Assembly (NCBI GenBank): GCA_964557085.1
Contig: CAZKYS010000046.1
Location: 1 to 17,540, forward strand
Reading direction: 5' to 3'
Source: Pseudaquidulcibacter sp964557085
GTDB taxonomy: Bacteria; Pseudomonadota; Alphaproteobacteria; Caulobacterales; Aquidulcibacteraceae
DNA length: 17,540 bases
This document shows positions 7,256-15,939 of the stretch, piece after piece; the first letter of the stretch is position 1; every line of letters starts with the position of its first letter. Both the position numbers and the translations under genes were made by a program. The notes below the pieces were generated by a model. That model did not search any database and was not told the DNA's origin. It saw only the letters and a program-made list of their open reading frames with translations.

Positions 7256-8419
7256 ATGGGCTTTGTTTCAAGAAGAGGTTTGATAAGTAATATTGTAAAA
7301 TTAGGCGCGATTGGATTTGGTATACCATCAATATTGGGGTTGGGCGGCTGTGAAAGTGCTGAAACTAATTCAATGTCTGATATTAATAATAAAAATGATA
7401 ATGAACTCAATGATTTTGCCGATTTTTATATGCCAGCCGAAGATGAGTTGCACCTTCGAACCTTTATGCAGCTACCAACAAGTATTGATGTTTATGGCGT
7501 AAAGGATTTAGCGCGTGTTCAAAAAAATATTATTTCAATTGCAAATGCAATAAGTGAATTTGAACCCGTAGTGATTTTGGCAAGTGATGAAAATAAGAAA
7601 AAATTTGCGTCCCAATTTAGTAATAATGTTGAATTTTGGGATATTGATTGCGATGATTTATGGTGTCGCGATTCAGGGCCAACTTTTATAAAAAATGATA
7701 AAGGCCAACTTGCAATTTCCCATATTAAATTCAATGGTTGGGGGCAGAAACAAAAATTTGATAAGGATGGAATGATTGCCGCTTTAATCGCGCAAAGACT
7801 TAATTTGAAACTAATTGATAGTGGGCTTTATGGCGAACAGGGTGCGGTTGAATCCGATGGCGATGGAACACTTTTGGCGCATATAAGTTCATGGCAAGAA
7901 GATGGGCGCAATAAAGAATCGCTTGAAACTATTGGTGATAAACTAACCAATGCCTTGGGTGCTAAAAAAATCATTTGGGCCGATGGTATAAAGGGCGAAG
8001 ATATTACGGATTATCACATCGATTCCTTGGCAAGGTTTGTTGGCAAAGGCCATGTATTATTTCAAAATCCTGATGATGGTGATAAAAATGACCCGTGGTA
8101 TCGCGCCGCAATGCAAACATTGGATGTTTTGAAAAATTCAACAGATGCCGATGGCAATAAGTTAAAAATCACCACTATTGAAAGCCCAATTGATATAAGA
8201 TCTCAAAAAGATGATTTTGTTTCTTCATATGTGAATTATTATGTTTGTAATGGCGGCGTAATTTGTGCACAATTTGGCGATGAAAAAGCCGACAAAGCGG
8301 CACAAAATATATTGCAATCATTATATCCGAACCGAAAAATAATTGCGCTGGAAATTGATGCAATCGGTGAGGCTGGCGGTGGAATTCATTGCGCAACTCA
8401 ACAGCAGCCAAAGGTGTAA
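7256..8419 (+). CDS. Agmatine/peptidylarginine deiminase family enzyme with Tat-type lipoprotein leader
   Basis: A 387-residue guanidine-group hydrolase related to agmatine deiminase (agmatine to N-carbamoylputrescine) and bacterial peptidylarginine deiminase. Family motifs: M-P-A-E-D-E-L-H-L-R-T near the mature N-terminus; D-D-L-W-C-R-D-S-G-P (133-142), the counterpart of D-D-x-W-x-R-D-T-G-P; D-G-D-G-T-L-L; Y-H-I-D-S with catalytic His254 and Asp256; and G-G-G-I-H-C-A-T-Q-Q-Q-P with nucleophile Cys379. The leader is unusual: S-R-R-G-L (twin arginine at 6-7), a hydrophobic stretch and a lipobox L-G-G-C with Cys32. It is thus predicted to be exported folded and lipid-anchored, whereas classical agmatine deiminases are cytosolic. 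The E-G-G-x substrate-site segment reads E-Q-G-A-V-E here, so agmatine specificity is not assured. ATG preceded by GGGGATT. It may be transcribed with the membrane protein 2 bp downstream. Confidence 0.9.
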   Translation: MGFVSRRGLISNIVKLGAIGFGIPSILGLGGCESAETNSMSDINNKNDNELNDFADFYMPAEDELHLRTFMQLPTSIDVYGVKDLARVQKNIISIANAISEFEPVVILASDENKKKFASQFSNNVEFWDIDCDDLWCRDSGPTFIKNDKGQLAISHIKFNGWGQKQKFDKDGMIAALIAQRLNLKLIDSGLYGEQGAVESDGDGTLLAHISSWQEDGRNKESLETIGDKLTNALGAKKIIWADGIKGEDITDYHIDSLARFVGKGHVLFQNPDDGDKNDPWYRAAMQTLDVLKNSTDADGNKLKITTIESPIDIRSQKDDFVSSYVNYYVCNGGVICAQFGDEKADKAAQNILQSLYPNRKIIALEIDAIGEAGGGIHCATQQQPKV

Positions 8420-8421
8420 AA

Positions 8422-8889
8422 ATGAAAAAGAAATCATTTTTCGATTGGCTGCAAGAGCATGGACAAGCCATACAATCTTTAACATCAATCATCACTGTTA
8501 TTATTGCTCTTGGTGCGTTGGTTGGTGTTAAAGTGCAGGTCGATGCGGCAAAGAAAATGCAAATAGAGCAATCAGCGCGTGATATTTATCGTGAATATTT
8601 GGCGCTTTCAATTAATCAACCACAATTTGCAAAGCCAAATTATTGTGAAATAATTGATGCCCCACAAGATGCTGCATATGAAAATTATGTTGAGTATCTA
8701 ATATATACTGCAGAACAAGGCATAATGGCTGATGATGATATGCGCCCAGTTTTTGAGGCCGAGCTTTCAAAACATGCACAATATATTTGCAGTGTGAAAG
8801 ATTGGGAAAATTTAGGCTCCGAAACCAATATGATTATTACAAATATAAAAAATAAGACTTGTGCAAATATAAAACCTTGTGCGCAATAA
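8422..8889 (+). CDS. Small single-pass membrane protein of unknown function
   Basis: A 155-residue protein I do not recognise. The ATG at 8422 is chosen because AAAGGTG overlapping the end of the preceding gene serves as ribosome binding site; an ATG at 8389 would overlap the deiminase by 31 bp. A short basic N-terminus (M-K-K-K) and an amphipathic stretch (F-F-D-W-L-Q-E-H-G-Q) precede one transmembrane helix at about residues 20-37 (SIITVIIALGALVGVKV). The remainder is soluble and mostly helical in character, beginning V-D-A-A-K-K-M-Q-I-E-Q-S-A-R-D-I-Y and holding several cysteines. Two base pairs separate it from the deiminase, so the two are likely cotranscribed, although this does not prove a shared role. 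Its stop is 1 bp from the stop of the convergent uppP. Confidence 0.8.
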   Translation: MKKKSFFDWLQEHGQAIQSLTSIITVIIALGALVGVKVQVDAAKKMQIEQSARDIYREYLALSINQPQFAKPNYCEIIDAPQDAAYENYVEYLIYTAEQGIMADDDMRPVFEAELSKHAQYICSVKDWENLGSETNMIITNIKNKTCANIKPCAQ

Positions 8890-8890
8890 T

Positions 8891-9718
8891 TTATTTTAAA
8901 AGCATAAAATACCCAAGCATCGCGACGCCAAGGGCGATGCGATACCATGCAAATGGTGTAAAGCCTTTTTGGGTTACGTAATTTAAAAATGGCTTGATAA
9001 CCAAAATTGCGGCAATGAATGAAACCACAAAGCCAATGGCAATTGTTATTATTTCATTGCCGCCTTGCGCCATTAATTCGTGGCGCCCTTTATATGCTTC
9101 ATAAACAAAAACCCCAAGCATGGTTGGGATAGCAAGGAAGAATGAAAATTCCGCCGCTGCCTTACGTTCAACGCCCATAAAAAGCGCGCCAATAATTGTT
9201 GCACCCGAACGCGAGGTTCCAGGGATCATCGCCAAACATTGAACAAGGCCAATTTTAAGCGCGGTGATTAAATCAATATCTTCGACTTCTTTGAATTTAA
9301 CATTATGCGTATATTTTTCAGCAACAATTATAATGACGCCGCCAATGATTGCGGTAATCGCCACCACTATTGGTGAGAATAAAACCTCCTTTATGAAATC
9401 ATGCGCCAGTGCGCCAATTATCATTGCGGGGAAAAAAGCCACCAAAATTGATAAAACAAACATTTGCGCCGATTTTTTTGACGGCAAATCCAAAACTACG
9501 CGCCATAATTTTTGAAAATAAATTACGCAAACCGCCAAAATCGCACCCAATTGTATCATGGTGTCAAAAGCAGCAGGGGCTTTATAGTTCAATAATTCTT
9601 CCGCCAATATCAAATGGCCCGTTGAGGAAACAGGAAGAAATTCGGTCAAACCCTCAACAATGCCAAGAATGATTGCGTAAATATAATCAGAAAATTGTTG
9701 CATAAGGTTTGATTGCAT
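8891..9718 (-). CDS. uppP: Undecaprenyl-diphosphatase (UppP/BacA)
   Basis: An integral inner-membrane enzyme that dephosphorylates undecaprenyl pyrophosphate to recycle the lipid carrier of peptidoglycan and other glycan synthesis. Overproduction of this family gives bacitracin resistance. Both hallmark motifs are present: V-E-G-L-T-E-F-L-P-V-S-S-T-G-H at about residues 21-35 and P-G-T-S-R-S-G-A-T-I at about 166-175. The rest is strongly hydrophobic with the usual seven to eight helices. Starting at the ATG 9716-9718 the protein is 275 residues, normal for the family. An ATG at 9703 gives 270 residues, and an upstream ATG at 9787 would add 23 non-family residues and run past a probable -10 box. 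No start has a strong Shine-Dalgarno, so the exact N-terminus is uncertain. Divergent from gltD; convergent with the gene to its left. Confidence 0.95.
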   Translation of the reverse strand: MQSNLMQQFSDYIYAIILGIVEGLTEFLPVSSTGHLILAEELLNYKAPAAFDTMIQLGAILAVCVIYFQKLWRVVLDLPSKKSAQMFVLSILVAFFPAMIIGALAHDFIKEVLFSPIVVAITAIIGGVIIIVAEKYTHNVKFKEVEDIDLITALKIGLVQCLAMIPGTSRSGATIIGALFMGVERKAAAEFSFFLAIPTMLGVFVYEAYKGRHELMAQGGNEIITIAIGFVVSFIAAILVIKPFLNYVTQKGFTPFAWYRIALGVAMLGYFMLLK

Positions 9719-9926
9719 AATTTGCACGCATTTCCAATTGTCTATAATGTGGCAAAAATGCGCCCTAATATTTTCGGCTAAGTGCATATTTGTTGTGCAG
9801 TAAAATCAATATTTGACAAAAACACAAAGAAATAGGGCGCAAACATACCCTATGTTGCAATTATCGCTTGCATAAAAGATTTTGACCGATAAAAAGCGGC
9901 AAAAGACCCAGAAGAAGAGTATTATC
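9719..9926. promoter_or_regulatory. Divergent uppP-gltD control region with competing inverted repeats
   Basis: A 208-bp region without a gene. On the plus strand TTGCAC (9722-9727) and TATAAT (9743-9748), spaced 15 bp, could form a promoter for gltDB; the same AT-rich patch read backwards can serve as -10 for uppP. Downstream, TGCGCCCTA (9759-9767) is the exact complement of TAGGGCGCA (9833-9841). The second element also overlaps ATAGGG (9832-9837), which can pair with CCCTAT (9848-9853). The two pairings exclude each other. A TTGACA at 9813-9818 has no matching -10. GAAGAAGAG at 9911-9919 is the gltD ribosome binding site, 7 nt before its ATG. Regulatory function is inferred only. Confidence 0.35.
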
Positions 9927-11342
9927 ATGGCCGAGCCAATGTTGAAATTTGTAAATCTTGAACAACAAATGCCACAAAAACGTGATGCAGATGAACGTAA
10001 TAAAGATTTCTTGGAAATTTATGGCGAATTCATTTTGGCAAAGGCCGAAGAGCAGGCTTCACGTTGTTCACAATGCGGCGTTCCTTTTTGCCAATCTGGC
10101 TGCCCACTTCAAAATAATATTCCTGATTGGTTGAAATTAACGGCAACGGGCCGCCTTGAAGAAGCCTATGCGCTTTCATCGGCAACTAATCCATTGCCTG
10201 AAATTTGCGGTCGCATTTGCCCGCAAGATAGATTGTGCGAAGGTAATTGCGTAATCGAACAATCAACCCACGGCAGCGTAACAATTGGTGCAGTGGAACG
10301 CTTCTTAACTGAAACCGCATTTAAAAATGGCTGGGTTTCTGATTTGGCTGCTGGAAAGCAAAAAAATCAATCTGTGGCAATTATTGGTGCGGGCCCTGCG
10401 GGTATTGCGGCTGCGCAACTGCTTTTGGGTTTGGGTTATAAAATCACAATTTATGATCGCCATGACCGCGCGGGTGGTTTGTTGATCTATGGCATTCCAG
10501 GGTTCAAACTTGAAAAAGATGTGGTTTTACGCCGCCAAACCCAATTGGAAAAAGCGGGCGTAACTTTCAAACTTGGGGTTGATATTGGTAAAGATACAAA
10601 ATTTGCCGATATTAAGAAAAAGCATGATGCAGTTTTAATCGCAACGGGTGTTTATAAAGCGCGCAATCTTGGCCTTGCGGGTGATGATGCGGCAATTCCT
10701 GCGCTAAAATATTTGATTGCTTCAAACAAAACTAGCCTTGGTGATAAAGTTAAAGAATTTGAAAGCGGCGAATTAGACGCAAAAGACAAAAATGTTGTGG
10801 TTGTTGGCGGTGGTGATACTGCAATGGATTGCGTAAGAACCGCAATTCGCCAAGGCGCAAAATCAGTTACCTGTCTTTATCGCCGTGACCGCGCGAACAT
10901 GCCAGGTTCAGCGCGCGAAGTAAAAAATGCCGAGGAAGAAGGCGTAGTTTTCAACTGGCTTTCAGCGCCAAAAAATCTGGTTTTTGAAAAAGGCAAAATA
11001 ACAGGTCTTCAAGTTGCAAAAATGCGTTTAACTGAGGCCGATGGTTCGGGTCGCAAAGGCATTGAAGAAATTAAAAATTCAGAAGAATTTATTGCCGCCG
11101 ATATGGTAATTGGCGCACTTGGCTTTGAACCCGAAGAATTGCCAATTTACTTCAATGAACCCGAATTAAAAGTCACTAAATGGGGAACAATAAAAGCCAA
11201 TGCAACCACTGCCATGACATCAATCGATGGCGTATTTGCAGCGGGCGATATTGTTCGCGGTGCATCACTTGTTGTTTGGGCGCTTAAAGATGGCAAAGAA
11301 GCCGCCGCCGCGATCCACAAATATCTTAAAGCTAAAGCTTAA
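9927..11342 (+). CDS. gltD: Glutamate synthase [NADPH] small (beta) subunit
   Basis: The beta subunit of NADPH-GOGAT: oxidises NADPH on FAD and passes electrons through iron-sulfur clusters to the large subunit, which makes two glutamates from glutamine and 2-oxoglutarate. It is 471 residues from the ATG at 9927, which has GAAGAAGAG 7 nt upstream and gives the family N-terminus MAEPMLKFVNLEQQMP. A TTG at 9882 is less likely. Cysteine motifs for the two 4Fe-4S clusters: Cys47, 50, 55, 59 (CSQCGVPFCQSGC) and Cys94, 98, 104, 108 (CGRICPQDRLCEGNC). FAD fold I-I-G-A-G-P-A-G at about 152; NADPH fold V-V-G-G-G-D-T-A-M at about 292; C-terminal F-A-A-G-D-I-V-R-G-A-S. It lies 11 bp before gltB, so small subunit first. 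Cytoplasmic; complete and unremarkable. Confidence 0.97.
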   Translation: MAEPMLKFVNLEQQMPQKRDADERNKDFLEIYGEFILAKAEEQASRCSQCGVPFCQSGCPLQNNIPDWLKLTATGRLEEAYALSSATNPLPEICGRICPQDRLCEGNCVIEQSTHGSVTIGAVERFLTETAFKNGWVSDLAAGKQKNQSVAIIGAGPAGIAAAQLLLGLGYKITIYDRHDRAGGLLIYGIPGFKLEKDVVLRRQTQLEKAGVTFKLGVDIGKDTKFADIKKKHDAVLIATGVYKARNLGLAGDDAAIPALKYLIASNKTSLGDKVKEFESGELDAKDKNVVVVGGGDTAMDCVRTAIRQGAKSVTCLYRRDRANMPGSAREVKNAEEEGVVFNWLSAPKNLVFEKGKITGLQVAKMRLTEADGSGRKGIEEIKNSEEFIAADMVIGALGFEPEELPIYFNEPELKVTKWGTIKANATTAMTSIDGVFAAGDIVRGASLVVWALKDGKEAAAAIHKYLKAKA

Positions 11343-11353
11343 GGCAAAATATT

Positions 11354-14300
11354 ATGAAAAAAGAATTTGATAAAATCTCTGTTGAAACTCAAAATTATCT
11401 TGCAAACCGTGAGAAATTAATCGAGGCCTATAGCTATAATCCAGAAGATGAAAAAGATTCATGCGGGGTTGGCCTTATTGTTGCCCTTGATAGTGCGCCG
11501 CGCCGTGAAATCGTAACAATGGCACTAAAAGCTCTTAAAAATGTTTGGCATAGGGGCGCGGTTGATGCCGATGGCAAAACTGGCGATGGCGCGGGTATTC
11601 GCATTGATGTTCCACAAGAATTTTTCCGTGAACAGGTTAAATTAACAGGTAATAAACCGGGCGATGAACCAATTTGTGTTGGTCAAATCTTCTTACCGCG
11701 TACTGATTTTGGTGCACAAGAACTTGCAAGAACTATCGTGGAGCGTGAGGTTTTACGTTCGGGCTTCTTTATGTATGGTTGGCGCCAAGTTCCCGTTGAT
11801 ATTTCTGTTATCGGCACAAAAGCCAATGATACACGCCCTGAAATTGAACAAATCCTTTTCTATGACCCAGAAGAGCGTGAACCAAAAGAATTGGAACGCG
11901 CGCTTTATTTGTGCCGTCGCCGCATTGAAAAACAGGCCTTGGCATCAAATCTTTTGGATTTTTATATTTGCTCATTCTCAAGCCGTTCATTGATTTATAA
12001 AGGTATGTTCTTGGCGGAGCATATTGATACTTTCTATCCTGATTTACAGGATGAAAGATTTGTTTCATCGGTTGCAATTTTCCACCAAAGATATTCAACC
12101 AATACATTCCCACAATGGCGCCTTGCGCAGCCGTTTAGAATGTTGGCACATAATGGTGAAATCAACACAATTAAAGGTAATATTAATTGGATGAAATCAC
12201 ACCAAATCCGCATGGCAAGCCATGTATTTGGTGAATATCAGGCCGATATTAAGCCAGTTATTCAACCGGGTTCATCAGATTCTGCGGCACTTGATGCAGC
12301 GTGTGAGATTTTGGTTCGTGCTGGTCGCTCTGCACCAATGGCAAAGGCATTATTAGTGCCAGAGGCTTGGGCAAAGCATGAAACAGTAATGAAACCATCG
12401 CACCGCGCACTTTATGCTTATTGCAATGCAGTTATGGAACCTTGGGATGGCCCTGCGGCACTTGCAATGTTTGATGGTCGTTGGGCGGTTGCAGGTCTTG
12501 ACCGAAATGGTCTTCGTCCTGCGCGCTATTCAATTACTGATGATGGTATTTGGGCGGTTGGCTCTGAAACCGGTATGGTTCCGCTTGAAAACAAAAAAGT
12601 TATCGAACATGGCGCATTGGGCCCTGGTCAAATGATGGCATTCGACAGCCATAAAAAGAAATTTTATCGTCATGAAGAAATTGTCGATAAACTTGCCGAA
12701 GCCCATCCTTATGAAAAATGGCTTGAAAACGTTCTTGAACTTGAAGAACGTTGTGGCCCTGGCCCTGAACCAAAATTATATGAAAAAGGTGAAATGCTAC
12801 GCCGCCAAATTGGCGCGGGTTTTAGCTTTGAAGAATTGGAAATGATTCTTGCCCCAATGGCAGAAGAAGGCAAAGAAGCCCTTGGCTCGATGGGTGATGA
12901 TAGCCCATTGGCGGTTCTTTCAAAACGCTATCGCCCATTATCACATTATTTCAAACAAAATTTCAGCCAAGTTACCAACCCGCCAATCGATCCATTGCGC
13001 GAAGAAAAAGTGATGTCATTAAAAACACGCTTTAAAAACCTTGGTAATATTTTGGCACAAGATGAAACCCAAACCGAAGTGTTTGTGGTCGAAAGCCCAT
13101 TCCTTACCACTGGTATGTATGAACGCATGTTGCCGATTATGGGCGATAGTGTGGCAATAATTGATTGCTCATTCGAAAAGCCAAAATCGGTAAAAGGCGC
13201 AGGTAAAGCAATGCGCGAAGCCATAGACAGAATTCGCGCAGAAGCCGAAGATGCCGTTCGCTCTGGCAAATCGCAAATTATCCTAACCGATGAAAAACAA
13301 AGCCAAGATAGAATGGCAACCCCAATGATTTTGGCAACTGGCGGCGTTCATGCGCATTTGGTTGAAAAAGGTTTGCGTTCTTATTGCTCTATTATCACGC
13401 GCTCTGCTGAATGTTTGGATACGCAATATTTTGCGGTTTTGGTTGCGGTTGGCGCAACTTGTATCAATCCATATTTGGCACAAGAAACCATTGCCGATCG
13501 TCATGCACGTGGCCTTTTGGGTGATTTGACCTTGGGTCAGGCTTGCGTGAATTACAAAAAAGCCATCGAAGCAGGTTTGATGAAAATCCTTTCAAAAATG
13601 GGGATTTCGGTTATTGCATCATATCGCGGTGGTTATAATTTTGAAGCGCTTGGTTTGTCACGCGCACTGGTTTCTGAATTCTTCCCTGGCATGGCATCGC
13701 GCGTTTCAGGGATTGGCTTAATCGGTATTGCCATCAAATGTTATGAATTACATGACAAAGCATGGGATAATCCGCAAAGCGTTCTTCCAATTGGCGGGCT
13801 TTATAAATCACGCGCTTCTGGTGAAATGCATGCGCTTGAAGCCAAACAAATTCACCTTTTGCAATCATCTGTTAATGATGGTTCTTATCCGATGTATAAA
13901 AAATATGTTGAAAGCCTATCTGGCCGTGATGCGGTGCAAATTCGTGATTTATTGGATTTCAAACCAAAGCAAAAAGAAATTGCTTTAGAAGAAGTTGAAA
14001 GCATTAACGAAATTCGCAAACGCTTTATTACACCTGGTATGTCATTGGGTGCATTAAGCCCTGAGGCGCACGGCACATTAAACATTGCAATGAACCGAAT
14101 TGGCGCAAAATCGGTTTCAGGTGAAGGCGGCGAAGACCGTGCACGTTATCAACCACTTCCAAATGGCGATAATCCAAATTCAGCGATTAAACAGGTGGCC
14201 TCGGGGCGTTTTGGTGTTACTGCCGAATATCTAAACCAATGCCGCGAAATCGAAATTAAAGTTGCCCAAGGGGCAAAACCAGGTGAGGGTGGTCAGCTTC

Positions 14301-15898
14301 CAGGTTTTAAAGTTACCGAACTTATCGCCAAATTACGCCACGCAACACCGGGCGTAACCTTGATTTCGCCGCCGCCACATCATGATATTTATTCAATCGA
14401 AGATTTGGCGCAATTGATTTATGATTTAAAACAAATCAACCCACAAGCCAAAGTTTGCGTTAAACTGGTTTCGCAATCTGGCGTTGGTACGGTTGCGGCT
14501 GGCGTTGCCAAAGCAAAAGCAGATATTATCCTTATCTCTGGCGGTGTTGGTGGAACGGGTGCATCACCGCAAACATCTATCAAATATGCGGGCATGCCAT
14601 GGGAAATCGGCCTTGCCGAGGCGCATCAAGTTTTGACATTAAACAATCTTCGTGAAGGTGTAATGCTTAGAACAGATGGCGGTTTGCGCACTGGGCGTGA
14701 TATTGTAATTGCTGCAATGCTTGGAGCCGAAGAATACGGAATCGGAACGGCATCATTGGTTGCAATGGGCTGTATTATGGTGCGCCAATGCCATTCAAAC
14801 ACTTGCCCTGTTGGGGTTTGTGTTCAAAACGAAGAATTGCGCAAAAAATTCACAGGGTCGCCTGAAAAAGTTGTAAACCTCATGAGTTTTGTTGCCGAAG
14901 AAGTGCGCGAAATCCTTGCAAGCCTTGGCTTTACCAGCCTGCACCAAGTTATTGGGCGCACTGACTTATTGGCGCAAATTTCACGTGGCCCTGCCAATGT
15001 TGATGATTTAGATTTGAACCCACTTTTGGTGCGCGTTGAAGGCTTTACGCAAATTGATTATTCAAAACAGCGTGGTCGTGTTGAAGTTCCTGACACATTA
15101 GATAGTCAAATTTTACGTGATGCAGGCCCATTCTTTGAACGCGGCGAAAAAATGCAAGTTGCATATCGTGTTCGTAACGTTCAACGCGCAATTGGCACAC
15201 GTTCATCATCGGCAATTGTGCGCAAATTTGGTATGGATGCCTTGGCTGATGGTCGCTTGACTGTTAAGCTTGAAGGCTCATGCGGGCAATCACTTGGTGC
15301 ATTTGGTGTTAAAGGTCTTACACTTGATGTGGTTGGCGATGCTAATGATTATGTTGGCAAAGGGCTTTCAGGGGCAACAATTTGCCTTCGTCCATCGCGC
15401 TCATCTGGTTTGAAGCCTGATAAAAACAATATTATTGGTAATACTTGTTTATATGGTGCAACCTCTGGCAATCTTTATGCTTCAGGTCGCGGCGGCGAAC
15501 GTTTTGCGGTTCGTAATTCAGGTGCAAATGCGGTTGTTGAAGGCCTTGGCGCAAATGGTTGCGAATATATGACAGGTGGCAATGTTGTCGTCCTTGGCAA
15601 TATTGGCGATAATTTTGCCGCAGGTATGACGGGCGGTATGGCATTCTTATGGGTGAAAAATAAGAATACTAAAAATTATATCAATCCTGAAAGCGTTATA
15701 ATTCAAAATATTCAAACCCCATATTGGGAAAGCCATTTGCGCAGCCTAATTGAGGCACATGTAGAATATACCAATTCACCGATAGGGCGTGAAATTTTGG
15801 AAAATTGGCAAGAGGAATTGCAAAACTTCTGGCAAGTGGTTCCAAAAGAAATGCTTTCAAGGCTTGAAAACCCTGTTACATTGATGGCAGCGGAATAA
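11354..15898 (+). CDS. gltB: Glutamate synthase [NADPH] large (alpha) subunit
   Basis: The 1514-residue alpha subunit of glutamate synthase. The class-II (Ntn) glutaminase domain releases ammonia, which is channelled to the FMN site to aminate 2-oxoglutarate. Cys37 in D-S-C-G-V-G is the expected N-terminal nucleophile after removal of a 36-residue propeptide, a length typical of the family. H-R-G-A-V-D-A-D-G-K-T-G-D-G-A-G follows, and the glutaminase domain runs to about residue 430. A central domain comes next, then the FMN/synthase barrel (E-G-G-E-D-R-A-R, K-P-G-E-G-G-Q-L-P-G, G-G-V-G-G-T-G-A-S-P). The 3Fe-4S ligands are Cys1140, Cys1146 and Cys1151 (C-x5-C-x4-C). The last 250 residues are the Gly-rich beta-helix (T-G-G-N-V-V-V-L-G ... 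A-G-M-T-G-G). The start has AAGG overlapping the gltD stop. Full-length, no defect seen; terminated at 15908-15939. Confidence 0.98.
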   Translation: MKKEFDKISVETQNYLANREKLIEAYSYNPEDEKDSCGVGLIVALDSAPRREIVTMALKALKNVWHRGAVDADGKTGDGAGIRIDVPQEFFREQVKLTGNKPGDEPICVGQIFLPRTDFGAQELARTIVEREVLRSGFFMYGWRQVPVDISVIGTKANDTRPEIEQILFYDPEEREPKELERALYLCRRRIEKQALASNLLDFYICSFSSRSLIYKGMFLAEHIDTFYPDLQDERFVSSVAIFHQRYSTNTFPQWRLAQPFRMLAHNGEINTIKGNINWMKSHQIRMASHVFGEYQADIKPVIQPGSSDSAALDAACEILVRAGRSAPMAKALLVPEAWAKHETVMKPSHRALYAYCNAVMEPWDGPAALAMFDGRWAVAGLDRNGLRPARYSITDDGIWAVGSETGMVPLENKKVIEHGALGPGQMMAFDSHKKKFYRHEEIVDKLAEAHPYEKWLENVLELEERCGPGPEPKLYEKGEMLRRQIGAGFSFEELEMILAPMAEEGKEALGSMGDDSPLAVLSKRYRPLSHYFKQNFSQVTNPPIDPLREEKVMSLKTRFKNLGNILAQDETQTEVFVVESPFLTTGMYERMLPIMGDSVAIIDCSFEKPKSVKGAGKAMREAIDRIRAEAEDAVRSGKSQIILTDEKQSQDRMATPMILATGGVHAHLVEKGLRSYCSIITRSAECLDTQYFAVLVAVGATCINPYLAQETIADRHARGLLGDLTLGQACVNYKKAIEAGLMKILSKMGISVIASYRGGYNFEALGLSRALVSEFFPGMASRVSGIGLIGIAIKCYELHDKAWDNPQSVLPIGGLYKSRASGEMHALEAKQIHLLQSSVNDGSYPMYKKYVESLSGRDAVQIRDLLDFKPKQKEIALEEVESINEIRKRFITPGMSLGALSPEAHGTLNIAMNRIGAKSVSGEGGEDRARYQPLPNGDNPNSAIKQVASGRFGVTAEYLNQCREIEIKVAQGAKPGEGGQLPGFKVTELIAKLRHATPGVTLISPPPHHDIYSIEDLAQLIYDLKQINPQAKVCVKLVSQSGVGTVAAGVAKAKADIILISGGVGGTGASPQTSIKYAGMPWEIGLAEAHQVLTLNNLREGVMLRTDGGLRTGRDIVIAAMLGAEEYGIGTASLVAMGCIMVRQCHSNTCPVGVCVQNEELRKKFTGSPEKVVNLMSFVAEEVREILASLGFTSLHQVIGRTDLLAQISRGPANVDDLDLNPLLVRVEGFTQIDYSKQRGRVEVPDTLDSQILRDAGPFFERGEKMQVAYRVRNVQRAIGTRSSSAIVRKFGMDALADGRLTVKLEGSCGQSLGAFGVKGLTLDVVGDANDYVGKGLSGATICLRPSRSSGLKPDKNNIIGNTCLYGATSGNLYASGRGGERFAVRNSGANAVVEGLGANGCEYMTGGNVVVLGNIGDNFAAGMTGGMAFLWVKNKNTKNYINPESVIIQNIQTPYWESHLRSLIEAHVEYTNSPIGREILENWQEELQNFWQVVPKEMLSRLENPVTLMAAE

Positions 15899-15907
15899 TT
15901 AAGCGCT

Positions 15908-15939
15908 TAAAATGCCCACCTGTAATCGTGGGCATTTTA
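15908..15939 (+). terminator. Intrinsic-type terminator after gltDB
   Basis: TAAAATGCCCAC and GTGGGCATTTTA form a perfect 12-bp stem around an 8-nt loop, 9 bp after the gltB stop. A-rich on the left and T-rich on the right, it could end transcription in both directions. AAGCGCTT copies at 15901-15908 and 15944-15951 can add an outer stem. The U-run after the stem is short. Confidence 0.75.

Noticed and set aside
9719..9787. ATG at 9787 as start of uppP
   Set aside because: It would add 23 residues absent from the family and extend through the likely promoter region; family length fits the starts at 9718 or 9703.
9813..9841. TTGACA at 9813-9818 as a gltD promoter
   Set aside because: A good -35 match, but the sequence 15-18 bp downstream is GC-rich (GGGCGC) with no -10 resemblance.
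9882..9926. TTG at 9882 as start of gltD
   Set aside because: The 15 extra residues are not part of GltD, and the ATG at 9927 has a clear purine-rich ribosome binding site and the conserved N-terminus.
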